Assembly: GCA_905221605.1 (NCBI GenBank)
Contig: CAJNDS010002477.1
Span: forward strand, 188,001-252,000
DNA from: Symbiodinium natans
Lineage: Eukaryota > Sar > Dinophyceae > Suessiales > Symbiodiniaceae
Direction: 5' to 3'
DNA: 64,000 nucleotides
The translations under genes and the position numbers were made by a program. The first letter of the stretch is position 1. Each line of letters opens with the position of its first letter. The notes beneath the pieces are model-generated. The model was not told the DNA's origin and searched no databases. It saw only the letters and a program-made list of their open reading frames with translations. This document shows, in pieces, positions 1 to 12,800 of the stretch.

Positions 1-135
1 TGTTGTTCGTTGTGTGTGTTTGTGTGTTTGCTTGCTCGTTTGCTCGTTTGCTGGTTTGCTCGTTTGCTGGTTTGCTCGTTTGCTGGTTTATTGGATCGGT
101 TTTTTGATTGTTGGTTTGTTGATTGCGTGCTTGTT
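1..135. repeat. Short tandem repeat based on GTTTGCTC/GTTTGCTG
   Basis: Imperfect 8-nt units with alternating last base (C or G) run from the window edge, then decay into TTG-rich sequence. The array may continue to the left. Confidence 0.8.
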
Positions 136-153
136 CGGTTGCAATAGCTTCGC

Positions 154-192
154 CCTAAACCCTAAACCCTAAGCCCTAAACCCTAAACCCCC
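154..192. repeat. Telomere-type heptamer run (CCCTAAA)
   Basis: About five units with one variant (CCCTAAG). With the TTTAGGG/TTGAGGG run at 296-327 it brackets a roughly 100-nt unique island (193-295). Confidence 0.85.
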
Positions 193-1160
193 TCGCCATG
201 CTCGTCACCTCCCCAAGCCAATGCTTGGGCAATGGCTTCTGAGCTGCTTCAGCTGGGAGGCCGAGGTCCGCGGACGGTCCTACGTTGTGTTGACGGTTTA
301 GGGTTGAGGGTTTAGGGTTTAGGGCTTCGGTGGCTTCGGGTGGCGACAAACCGAAACAGATATCCACATACCAGCACGAGACTATTTGGCAATGAGTTCG
401 GGCTGCGGATTGCAGCGAACTCCACAGTGAAAATCAACAGAGCAGCTTCTCTTGAGCTTCGCTGAAAGTCCAGAGGCAGAACTTCGGAGACCATCTGATG
501 CCTCCATGCCATATCATGTTGGACCTGCGGTTGTTTAACATGGCTTCCGTTTCAAGACTGCGTCAGGCAAGGCAAGAGCGAGGCAACTGGGTCCCACACC
601 GCAGTCATGGCTCAAAGCCAGCAAAGGCAAGCAGAGAGATCTGGGACTTGCAGGTGCCCATGTCCACGGCTTTCATGCTCATGTTGCATTTGCGGCAGGC
701 CCCTATTCCGACATGATTTGGGTTTGCATGCGAACTGTGACATGAAACCTGCGCAAAATGGCCAGCGTCCCATGACGGCGAGTCACCATGTGCAGGTGCG
801 GCCAGTGAAGAGTTGTCTTCAGGTCAGAAGCGGCACTGTGAGGTCTGTGAGGTCAGCGCACACGTGCCCTAGATTTTCGTCTCCGATGCTGTGACGCCAA
901 TTGCTCACTCAGCATTAAGAGACGTGATGCATTCACCCGTCCCTATACTCACAATAGTGACATCGTAGCAACGGGACGTTCCTGCCTAAATTTCCAAAAG
1001 CTGAGTTCTCAGATGCTGCACTTCCTCAACGTCGAACCACTCGCTGCCCCACACGACCCTTATCGCACCTCACCAAATCCTCTGCAAGAAGGCCGCTCCA
1101 TGATCGGGCCTACTAACGCATGTGTAAATTCAAAAGTCAAACTATGTACACCGGAAGCTT

Positions 1161-3573
1161 TCACAACACTTTGGCTTCGTTCTTCAGCTTGTCAATGAGC
1201 TCTTCCACTGAGCTCACCTGTTGCATGGCAAGCCATCAGTACAAGAGTGCCATGAAGTACACCTCTAGCGACGCTGCGCCTCAGGCATGAGGCTTATACT
1301 TAGCAAATCATCCACAGGATCTGGGTCGCGGGGCTGAGGCTTGTGATCGAAGCAGAAAGTGACGCCTACGGTCTAACGGTTGGATTGCGTGGGGCTTAGT
1401 AGAGTCTGGCAGGTGTCTGGACTTGGGTTTGAAGAATCTGTGCAGAAGAGTCGGCTCCGAGCCTCGAAGCCCTAAAGCCCCGATCCCTTAAACTAAGCCC
1501 CCCAACTTGCAGCAGAAAGCCTTGACACCGCCGGCTCGAGCCGGTGGCTCTTCGACTTTCACGACCTCCGTGCCGGTGGATTGCAAGTGGGGCAGTAGAT
1601 CTCTGCCACAATCAGAACTGTACGATCGTAGCTCTTATCTGGAAGCCCAATGGTAGCGATCTAGTGCAACATGCAAAGAACCATGTTGACAGAGCTATGG
1701 GTATCGATGCAAGAGGCAAAGGTACCTTAATTCGGAACGGATGCAACCATGCAGGGTTTGGGATATCGGGGCCATCAATGCGACTTCAACACACTGCCTG
1801 GCTGGACAACAAGCATTTATCCGCTATCCTCTCAGGATTTCAAGCGCTTAAAGGGCATTGCAGGGCAGTGGAGCTCATGCAAGTTGGTGATTTCCGTGGG
1901 AAGGGTTGGCGGTAACTAAGACAATACACTGAAGAGCTCCACCACAAGGAGTCGCTTGCAAGCTGCAAGAGCCCGATACCTGAGACTTGCTCTAAACTTG
2001 CTGGAGACAAACTTAAACCCTTCAAACCCTTCGAACCCTTCCAACCTTCAAACCCCTCAAACCCGAATCCGACGCTGAAATCTGGAGGCCTTCATCCGCG
2101 GAGCCATGTCCACTCCCAACGAGGCGGCGTCGATGACCTGCTGGTCGGTGGGAATTCGGGATGTGGTTGCTCCTAGGTCCGTTGGTACGGAATTAAGGAC
2201 CATGGGCTCTTTTCTTGGGAGGCTTGGCTTTGGGGCGTCCGTCTCTTTTGGATTTCCTGGGTGATATGGACACGCAAAGGAGACTCTGTTCTGAACGAGG
2301 CTGTCAGGGTCCGTACTCATCATAAAGCAGCTTTGGATGCTACTCGCAACAGAAAGTGCATCCCACCCATTTCCCAAAAGTCAGCTGCTAGGGACAAGCG
2401 CACCATTGAGTCAGACCCCTGTGGTGCAAAAAAGGGCCACGCCAACGCGCTTCAACCACTATCATCTAGGGCTCGGAACACAAAACGAATAGTGTTCCCT
2501 TATTGTCCCTATACAAGTATACTCCCCCAAACCCTACTCTAATTATTAATTTAAGGCCCCTATATTACGCTACGTGGATTGCACACGCTACGACAAACAA
2601 CTGCCACAACACATTCCTCAGCAACTAGGCGCAGTCCCCTCGCAGGGCGGTATCCTTCATACACTTACCACCTGTAATGTTCATAATATTAATCATTTCA
2701 ATAACATTCATTATATTAACAACATTAATCAGAGTATTAACTTGCCCACTAAGACTTCCACTCCCTCGATCTACATGCCCAGAGCTATCAGGCATCTTCC
2801 GGCTTTTCGGCATCCAGGCCTGCTGAAGCACTTAGTGCTCAGCACAAGCAGGTACTACCGGAGGTCACGCATGCAACTTGCAGACTGCGAATTCAGGACC
2901 CTTTCTAAAATGGCTGCGACCGAAGCTTTGGGTCCCGGATTGGGGCTTTCGCTGTCGGATACAGGCTTCAAGCAGAAGACCACTCCAGTGAAGCCTCTCT
3001 TGCTGCACTTCACTATGAAGCATCCTGCATCCTGCTGCGTGGCTGCAGCCTTGCTAGGGCTGGAAGTCTTTGGCCCACTTGGCTACTTTTTGCAGCTCAG
3101 CTCCCTGCCAATCAGCGTGTTCTCAGTGTGCCAACCTTAGTTCGCCGAGCTCCCCGGGAGCCCCAAACCCTTTAGCACCCACACCAAACAACCCCTTCCA
3201 AGTGCAGAGCTTGGGATGTTCCCCCCCTTATACTAGCAGTCCTTCATGGGGATTAGAGTACCGCATGTTGTCATCCCAAGGGGGAACATCCCAATGCATA
3301 GCCTAAAAAGCAGGAAAAATCACAAAAAAAAAACAAAAGAGGCAGCGCCGGGTGGCGAAACCCGGAGTCCGTGACAGCAGGCAGGTCTGATGCTTCCAAC
3401 CACTGGGATGTGGATAGGTCGGCCTGGAGCTCGCTGAGAGGTAGCTTCAGAACAAGAGGAGTAAGACTGAGGGAGTCAGGGCAGGATCGAGGTTTGCGAA
3501 GGGAGGATTTAGGGATTTGGGGTTCAGCAGACAGGTCGGGTCTTGGGACTCAGCTTGATACGCACTGAGCCGC

Positions 3574-3609
<36 letters not shown>

Positions 3610-3865
3610 AAAACAAAAAGAGAGAGAGAGAGAGAGAATCACTGTTTAGTGCCTGCTGTGCGGTCCAATTAAGATCTGAAGCCTACAGGAGCGGCAGAAT
3701 GTGCGGGCACTCCTGCATGTTGTCGTTTTCTGCCACCGTTGTCGCCAAACACGGTCGATACGCGTCAGCATTTGTGTGGCACCCCAAGCCGTGCGCCCCC
3801 TCCCACACCCCAATAAGCAACAATGCACCAAGGATTGTACGAGAAACAAATGTGTGGATATAGAC

Positions 3866-3897
<32 letters not shown>

Positions 3898-6800
3898 GAT
3901 CCCGGTTCTCCCCCCCCCCATGGTACTTCCCCTAAACCGAATACCCTCCCCTAAGCCCTAAGCACTAAACCTCAACCTACTACGGGGCAGTATGCCGTTC
4001 TAAGGCAATCAGGAGAACTTCAACAACCTCTTGCATCTGAGACACATCTTGGGAGCCATTCTGCTCCAGCCGCCTGTCGATGCCATTCCCTTGGCGGCGC
4101 GTCGCACCCCAATGCTTCCGCAAGCCTCCTATCAGGGCCTGCAGGTCTGAAAGGCCCGCGAGGCTCCGGTCTGAGGGGCCCTTGACTTGCCGTCACGAAA
4201 GGTCAGCTGAACGACATTGAAATGAGGGGAGCTATACGGCCTTTGCTCTAAAGCCGCTCGGAATCAACCTTGTTAATGGTGGGGGTCTGTGGATGTCTGT
4301 GGGGTCGGCTACAGGGCCGTTCGGCCTGCCCAAACTGGGATGCGGGCAGTGTCTCGAAAAGCTATCGTGCGCATCTCTGCACCTGGAAGGGTGATGGGCT
4401 TAGGGCTCAGGGTTCCAAGTTTGAAGGACGCAGCAAAAAAAAATGATTTCGGAAGTTCGGGCTGCTTGGGAGCATGTGTTGATTTATGTCGCCGAAGTGT
4501 TGCGCACTTAGGGTCTACGTGTGCGCTCTGCACCCGCTGAAGCCCTTCTCCCCAAGAAGTACGCCCTACAGTAGACCACAAGAAACCTAAGCCCGGAATC
4601 CTGAATTCGATCGCAAGCAAATACTTAAACACCACTTACAACTACAACCGCTAGTTAGCCGAGCTCCAAGCGTGAGCTTACACCATCATGAAACCCGCAG
4701 CCTATAGCACGGCTAGTCGTCTCAAAAACTCCCATCGGGCACACTTCACTGGAAGGATTCTCCGGTGAATTTACGGCGTTCATCGTTTGAGGTTGTTTTG
4801 TTTACATAGATCCGGGGGGAGTTTTTAAAGTGCGGCAAGCCAGGAAATCTTGGATCTCACTCTGTTCCCACAGTTTAGTGCCCTCTCAGTGGGCGCAGCA
4901 CAGTGGCATCAAGGCACACTTGAACCCCTCTTCAGTGGCTGAACTGTTGCACATCACTTGCCTCTCGTACCCGTATAGCAAGATGTGCCACCAACAAAAG
5001 CGGCGCTTTGCATCTTTCCACGGCCTCTTCCTGCTTAACCCTTCCGTGCCAAGCCGGTACAACCAACCATCTCCTAACCCCTCAACCGCAAGCTTCGCTG
5101 TCGTCGGGGTTTGGGGGTAGCAACGTGTTTGGAAACTAACCCTACACCTTCAAGGTGAACCCTTACGCTTAGCCGCTAGGCCGCTTTCCCTACAGTCGCA
5201 AGGAACGCCGGGACTTCGAGGGTTGAAGGTTTGGAAGGTTTCTTCTTTGAAGGTCCAGCTTTTTGTTGTGGGACTTACCCTGGAAGGTAATCGCTACGGA
5301 CAAGGTAGACGGTACCACTAACATTTCGCAAGATTGCGCAAGTAGGCGCTGTGAGCTTCAGGCTTGAGATGTAATCAAGAAAGCCTAAGCTGTAGTTTTT
5401 ACGTGGCACTGTTCAGCAAGAGCTGCTAGCAACCCCAGAAAAAACCCGGCCTTTGCAAGTGCACCCATCTGCCAAACCTCAACCCTAAACCCTAAACCCT
5501 AAACTCTAATTAGACCCCTACTACCCTAAACACCTCCTCAAACGCTCGACCGTGAGGTCCCGGCCTTCTGAAGCCATTGAGAAACTACCCGACGACTGCG
5601 TCAGGTTCATGACAGGTGTCTGCACAGGTGTCTTCAGGGCTTCGGGCTTACTGTGGTCTCCAGGGTGCATTCTCAGATGCGCTGGCTCTTGTTTATCGGT
5701 TTCGGGCCCAAGTCCGAAGGCCTAAGATGGCCCGAGTCGTTCGTAGTCGTTCCGGATTCAGGCTTCGGGGCTGAAGAGTCCATAAAGGAGATGGCTGGAG
5801 ATGTAGAGGCCTGGGCAAGGCTTTCAAGTCTAAAGTTCAGGGGCAACAGGGAAAATGATGAGGTGGTCGCACAAACTCCAAGGGAGAAACACCCGTGCAA
5901 GCGGTTCCGGCGTGTCGCGTACACCTTAACCTCAAACATCCTCAAACCCTAAATTTCCGGTCCTTTGGTGCAGCGCTTGAGTCAGCGCCGGCCGTCTTGG
6001 ACCTGAAATATCACGCTGCGACGTGCAACCCGCACAACACAACATCATGCAGCAGCTGCAACTTTGCCGATGCTGCCTGTGCAGTGTAGGGTGGTTTGCA
6101 CAAACAAAAGCCAACGAGAATTCCGCACACTGCTTGTCCAAATGGAGCGGGGGGGGGGGGGGGGGGGTGCAGGGAGTGACCTTTGGCTACCCCTACACCC
6201 TCAATAAACCCTAAACCCACCCATGAATCTTCCTGGAACCCGCAAATCTTCCTGGAACCCGCATCGCACCTCAAGGATCAGATGCTGGGGACACGGCCAA
6301 CTTGGCGGTGGCGCCGGCTTCGTCCAATTGTCCTTTCGATGTGGCTTAGGGGACTTCGAGCTTACGGACTGTTGCAACAAGCCAAACTTGAAGCCAAGAA
6401 GCCTAATTCCTAATTCCGCGACGAATTCTGGCTGTCTGCACGTGCTTTCTGTACCTGGCAGACCCTTTAGACTATAGAGCAGGCTGGATTCGGATCTCTC
6501 CTGTTAACGAAGCCATTCAACTTCAGCCCCATGACTGACAAGCCTACACGGCCTACCCCGAGTCCAAACCTTGCAATAGTCTGATTAGTCTTGCAATGCT
6601 AAACCCTTCCGGACTTGAGAGCTATGCAACGCTGTTCCGTCGGGCGTCCAGCCACTGCTTGAAATCCTTGCGCTCGCCGAAGTTCTTAGATGCCGCTGGG
6701 TCATGAAACCTGTCAGGGAACTCCTAACCCCTAAGCCCCAAGCCCAAGCCCTAAACCCCAAAACCCAGGCTTCATCGCCTTTGCAGGACCTTTGCAAGTA

Positions 6801-9800
6801 GGATTCCGAGGAGGGCGGTTTGCCGGGTAGCCGGCAGCATCAGGTTTTTTCTCCCCTGAGGCTCCTACTGCAAAGCATGGAGGTTGCAAGGGTCTGCCAG
6901 CATCTACCAGGCTACCATGGTCATGATCTCATGACCTGCTGCAAGTATGCTGTCGTGATCCTAAGGATCATGACTTGGTTGGAAGAATGTGCGGTGGTAC
7001 GTAGATCTCGCAGAAGTGCATGGCGGAGCTGCCCATCAAGAGAGATGCTGCGTCTCACCCAAGACCCAAAACAGTAAACAGCCAGGACTGTGAAGCCCCT
7101 GAATTCCTACCCACACCCTCCCCTTGCCCCAAGACAGTGCAACACGTCACGGTCTACAAGCCGTACAGCGTGGAGGCCTGCCTAATGAGCCTTCTGCACT
7201 ACAAGGCCCCTACTAGAAAATCCTATGCCCTGCGCCCCAGAACCAGCCTGGAGATCCCCTCAAAATCCCCAAAAATCCTGCAGCCCCCGAAGCCTAAACC
7301 CTAAACCCGAAACTGCCCGGGGTGCCCGGCCCCCCGCCGATGCCGCGCTGCCAGCACTTGGGCGGAGCGTAATGGCCGAAGGCCAGCTCAGCCTTCTCAG
7401 AAGGCGTCTTGGGGGGTTTAGGGTTTAGAAAGTTTAGGGCTTAGAGGCTCCAATTTGAGGGCTCCGGGTGCGTTTAGATGTCTGGAAGGCTTCGGGTTGG
7501 GATGGGTTGGGGGCGGTGGATGCGGGGCTGTAGGCGCTTGTAGGGCTTTGGGGTCGAAGGGATGGTAAGCTTACGTGCTTCAGGGTTTTTGCGAGAGCCT
7601 TAGGGTCTGGGTTTGGGTTTATACAGGTGTTTCTCAGCTCCTCCTTTGCACGAGCATGCCGAAAAACTGTTGGTACAAGCATGTACCGTTCTTGTCACAG
7701 GCTGCGCCTGCTGCAGAACAAAATGGCACAAAGTCATATTTGGCGTCCTGGTACAACTGGCTTTGTCATTATCAACACTCGCACTCAGGATTGCCGGGTT
7801 AAGGGTGCCGGGTTAGGGCTTAGTTTAGGGTTTGAGGGTAGGTTTTCAGGTTAGGGCAGTTTAGGGTACTACAACCGTACTACAACCCTCCCAGCCTCAA
7901 CGGTCGGTTGCACGGCCGTCTCTGTCCGGGAGACCCACTTTGGCATGGCGTTGCGCAGGGGGCGCGGCAAAGATGAGCCCCTCAAGAGCCCTAGTGGCTT
8001 GAGCTCCTCTTGCAACAGCAGCAGACAGTGACAGGTGGCGGATGTTTGGATGTGCCTGAATTTCATTCTCCAGAAACCTCGTCAAACGTCCCGGGTTCCT
8101 AGATTCCCCCTGTAGCTTGGGATTCAAGTACAGGATAAAGCTCAGGATACCGCGGGACTTGGGCTTGGGGTTTGGACTTTGGCTGTGGCTACTGCGCGCT
8201 ACTGTGCGGCTACTTTGGACCTGTGGGTCTATGGCGAGGCCAACGGCCTTTGCAACAGCGACAATGAGCTTTTAGCTCAGGGCTCCTTGCTCCACACGCC
8301 TCCGACACCTCGGGTGGCCTTCAAGGAGCTTATCTGTACCGGGTGGCCTCCATGGGCTTCTTCTTGGCCTTCATCAGGTTGGGGAGCGTGGCATAGCCTG
8401 GCGCTTCGCCCGCAGAGGTTGCTACAAGAAAATGCGAAAGGGCCTGGCACATGTCTTTCACTGAAAATCTTTACTGTGTGATAAGTGTGGTCTGCATCTG
8501 GCAAAGTGGCTGAAGGCTTTAATTTAAGGACAATATGTTCAGAGTGGGGAAGCTAGGCAACGCTACCAAACCAGTAAACCTTAAGCCTTCTGTACCCGTC
8601 GGTGCGACGGATGGTTAGGGACGAGACGATCCGCTCCTACTGTAGGGCATTGGCGTGGCTCGTTGAGGCGAAGGTCCGCCGTGACCTAATCAACAGCAAT
8701 GACAAGGGTGGCTTGTGGATTTGGAGCTTAGAGGGCTTAGGGTTGGAGAGCAACGGTCGTGGCCATAAACATGGACAGGGAGATCGAGGAGGGGCACGAA
8801 CTGCCAACAGACATCGCATGGCTGGTGACGGATTCTGAACTGGATGGGCCCTGCAAAAACGTGAGATGCATCCGACCTCGAACATCTGACAGCGTGCATA
8901 AGGGCTCTGCAACGGCAGGCAAAGGGACCTTGACCTCCTGGATACCTGCATCCACCTGGCACTTCTGGGGCATCTTGGGGTGCGCGTGTCCCAGAACAGC
9001 GATGGTGGTCACGTGGTTATACACAGGGTTATGTAGAGGTTCTATGCAACCATTATTTTTCAGTCTGGGCAACAGAGACCTTAACGACCCGGCCCCCTCT
9101 CGGGCTCTGCTTATTCCATCGCTTTGTCGCGGGAACCTTCTGCATATCAGACCCATGAAGAGAGAGATAGATGACAAGAGAGAGAAAGAGAAGAGACCAA
9201 AAGCATTGCTGATCTTTCACAGGTGATTTGCAACACATGAAAGTTGAAGGGCAGACGGGATGGACCATGACGGTAAAACACCTTCCAACATTGAAGCTGT
9301 CATTCCTCGTCTTGTGAATTTTCTACGCATGCTGCTGTAAAACAAGGAGATCCAGCGCATAGCAAGAGAAAGAGTTTAAGCACCGGAACGAGAAGCCGAA
9401 GGAGACGACACCTCCCGAAATCGCAAGTCCTGACCACTTTACGTTCGGTTCTGCCTAGCAACCTCTGCATTGCAAGGCGGGGTCCTAGTCGAGTTCGTTT
9501 ACGTCGGGTCCCTCGGGTGTTTGCCAGCTAGCGAGAAAAACCCCTGGCTCTCTCCTTTGTGACCAGGAGACTTCTGATGTCTTGAAGAAGAGATCCTCTT
9601 TCATTTTTTGTTTAAGACAGGAGGGCCTTTACTAGAGCCCTTCTCCGCAGGGCCTGGGGCGCGACACTTGTTTGTTCCTCGCCCTCCCGTGCCCACTCGA
9701 CTCCCTCACTTCCACTGCCAGGGCCTTAAGGCCCTGGGCAGAAAGATCAGCCCCGTGGTGACACAACAAAAAAAAAGAAGCTTCCCCCACAAACTGTCGC

Positions 9801-12800
9801 CATCTAGGTGATCACTTCAAGCTCATTGCACACCTCTCGGGCCACGGTGAGGGCAGTCTTCCCCCCGTCCACCTGGTCAGCGAAAAAAGTGACTCAAAAA
9901 GTTTTTGATGCTTAAGTTTGGGGGGTGAGTTTTGCTGGGCATGCTGAGCCTCGAACGTGCTAGTGCAATGAGGCTCTAGCTGGCATGCCATGTCGAACCC
10001 TAAACTCCAAACTCTGAAGCTCAGACATGCACAGCCGAATTCCCCAAAGCAGACATCGATCATAGAGTTCTCAACCACCTGAGCTCCTGTACAACCCAGA
10101 GCTCTGAATTTAATTACTTCCCTTACGGCCCCGTGGCCCGCAGCCTTTATTCATCGAACAGAAAACTCGCCGAAAACCCACGAGCCCAATTATCCAGGGC
10201 GCCGGGCCTTTTGGGGGTTTGGGGCGGGGAAAGGGGTGACCCAAAGCGACCCTAACAAATTCCAGAACCACCTCCCCCACGTTTTTTAAGACAAGGATTT
10301 CACGAACTGCGCAGCGACATCTGGCCAAATGGACACTTCTAGCCTGAGCCCCCCTGCACCCCGGCAGTTGAATGCTAAGCCCGAAACCCTAAACCCTATT
10401 GAATCCCCCTGCCAGGCCTCCACTTTGGAGGCACAGCCCGCCTGTGGCCACTTTAGAAGGCCTGCGCCGAGGGTTTTTGGCAGGTTCGGACCTGGCCAGA
10501 TCTCTACCTTGAAAGCCAGTAGACTCCTATTGTGGGGGTATGGTAGTTGACTATTTTGGGTTACGAGGCGTTTAAGGTAGAAGGATGCCGATGGTGCCCC
10601 ACGGCAGTGAAAAAAAGGCGCTTAAGGTAGAATGAGGTCCCTGTGGACTTTTAAGCCGCGGTTCAGCCGAGACATGCGGAACCCTCCGTCCACGGATCGA
10701 GACGCTGGGCATGCTGAAAACCACTCCGTCCCTCCCACTTCCAATCCCAGACAAGCCATGACCCTCAAATTGAGCAACGCGCACCAATCAAGCCTAGAGC
10801 GTCAAGGCGTCGGCCTGCTAAAAGGGAGCCGGTCTGGTTGCTGTCGTCATCGATGGCCTTAGGGCTTGGGGTCTTAACGGCTTTTGGGCTTTAGTATAGC
10901 GTGTTCAGGTTTTCGGGTTTCTGGCCTCAGGGATACTGTATTTGTATTGAAGCTCGAGTGCTAAGGTCAAAAGGGATTCAGGGTGTTTGGGGTTCGGGGT
11001 AAAAGGCTGTATCTAAGGCTAACTCGATGTTCCTTGGAGGGGGTAGCGTTGAGGGGTCAGGGTTTAGGACACGTGGGGAAGGATTTACTCCACCGGGAAC
11101 AAATCGAACTGCATGACTGTTGTGTGCTGTATTCTCCGGTCGCAGGGCAGAACTGTGGAGGACCTTTCAGCCTGCAGAGCTTTAGGAGAACGGGGCTTCT
11201 GCACTTCAGGGCTGCATGACCTAGAGATGTTGAGAGTTTTGGGGACGTTGGGGCTGACAAATCGTGTGTTCGAATGTGTAGGCTCTAAGGCCGAAACCCT
11301 AAACCCCAAGCCGTCCCTTCCTTAGACTTGGACCAAAAAGCGACTAGGGGGCCCGACCTGCTTGCCAAGAAGAACTACGCTCGGAGTTTCCTGATCGGAA
11401 AGGGTGGGTCCGACTCAGTGGCCGCGAGCCCCAACTCGGACACAAGGGTCGCAAGAGAGCTCGAACCGAAGGTGGCTTAGGGTTTACCCTAAACCCTAAC
11501 TAAACCCTAAACCCTAAAACCCTATAACCCTATAACCCTATAACCCTATAACCCTAAGCCCCAAGCCCTAAGCCCTAAACCCTAAACCCTGAATGAAAGA
11601 TTCAGGTTTCGGACGGATACTCAAGGAGCCAGTTCGCAAAAACGTCTCAGCAACTTGGGGAATGGGCAAGCTAACAGGATCCAAAACAGGAACGCTTGCG
11701 AGTTTGTTCCCGCCTCGGGGGGCCCGTAATGCCCAAAAGGTTGAAGCTCCGGAGTCATGAGCCCTGCCCTACCCCGCGATAAACTACTGGCCCACAGCTC
11801 CCTGCAACCCCAAAAACCCCTCCTAAATCCCCAAACCCTAGAACTGACCTTGCCCCAATAACCCTAAGACCCAACAACCATAACTTGGAACACCCAGCCC
11901 CAGCAAGCCTTCTCCACGATTTTCGCTAGGAGCTTGGCTACAGCCAACGGCTGGAGCTCCTGGTCCGTCCGCATGTCCCTGCCAGGACCCACAGGGGGGG
12001 GGGGGGGGAAACATGATGGTGACACGATAGCGAGGGGTCCCATTGCTTCAGCCATATAGGCGTTTGGATGGGCGAAACAGAAGGACGTTCCAAACCATTT
12101 GTGAGGTTCCAATAGACCCTATGAGCCTTAATCCCTATAAACCTAAACGTCTGTAAAGTGTAACTACTGGCTACATAGGAAGCAAGAGGGATCGCCAACT
12201 ATACATAAAGCCCATGCTATCTATGTGTGCATATGAAAAACATACATTTGTTACATGTTGTTCGAGCTTGCTTCTCTTGTGCGGCTTGTCGGCATGAAGG
12301 TTTGGCTCTTGAAGTGCCGCTGTCTTCTTTCTTTGTGGGGGCCCCAGACAGCGTTTCCGGATCTGGGCAAAGAGGTTGCTTGTGTGACACATATCTGAGT
12401 ACCGCACGTTTTCAAATGGACGGCCCGGTCAGCACCCATCGCCAAAGCTTGTCGCAGCGTTTCGGAGGCCTGGGAATGTGATCGGCTCATCAGTAGGGAG
12501 TACGGAGCCCCGCTACGAAGGCGAGTTTGTCACTTTAAGAGAAAAATGCGACATGTTACGCCTGGTCCTCCATAAAGACAAAGGACTTTGGTCGCAGCCC
12601 TGCACTTGTAGACCCTATGGTATCCAGCGTATCCGAGTTATGAGACCAAGCATTCCCAAAAAAAACCTGAGCAGAAGGGGCAGAGGGGGAGGGGGTTTTG
12701 CCCTGCAGATGGCAAAAAGCTCAGCCTCCCTTGCCCTAAACCCTAAACCCTAAACCCTAAACCCTCAGCTGGCAGCTTCAAGAAGCTCGGGGCCGCCTTG

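Noticed and set aside
1-330. CCCTAAA repeats as a true chromosome end
   Set aside because: Runs are short, occur in both orientations throughout 64 kb and lie inside introns; nothing marks a terminus.
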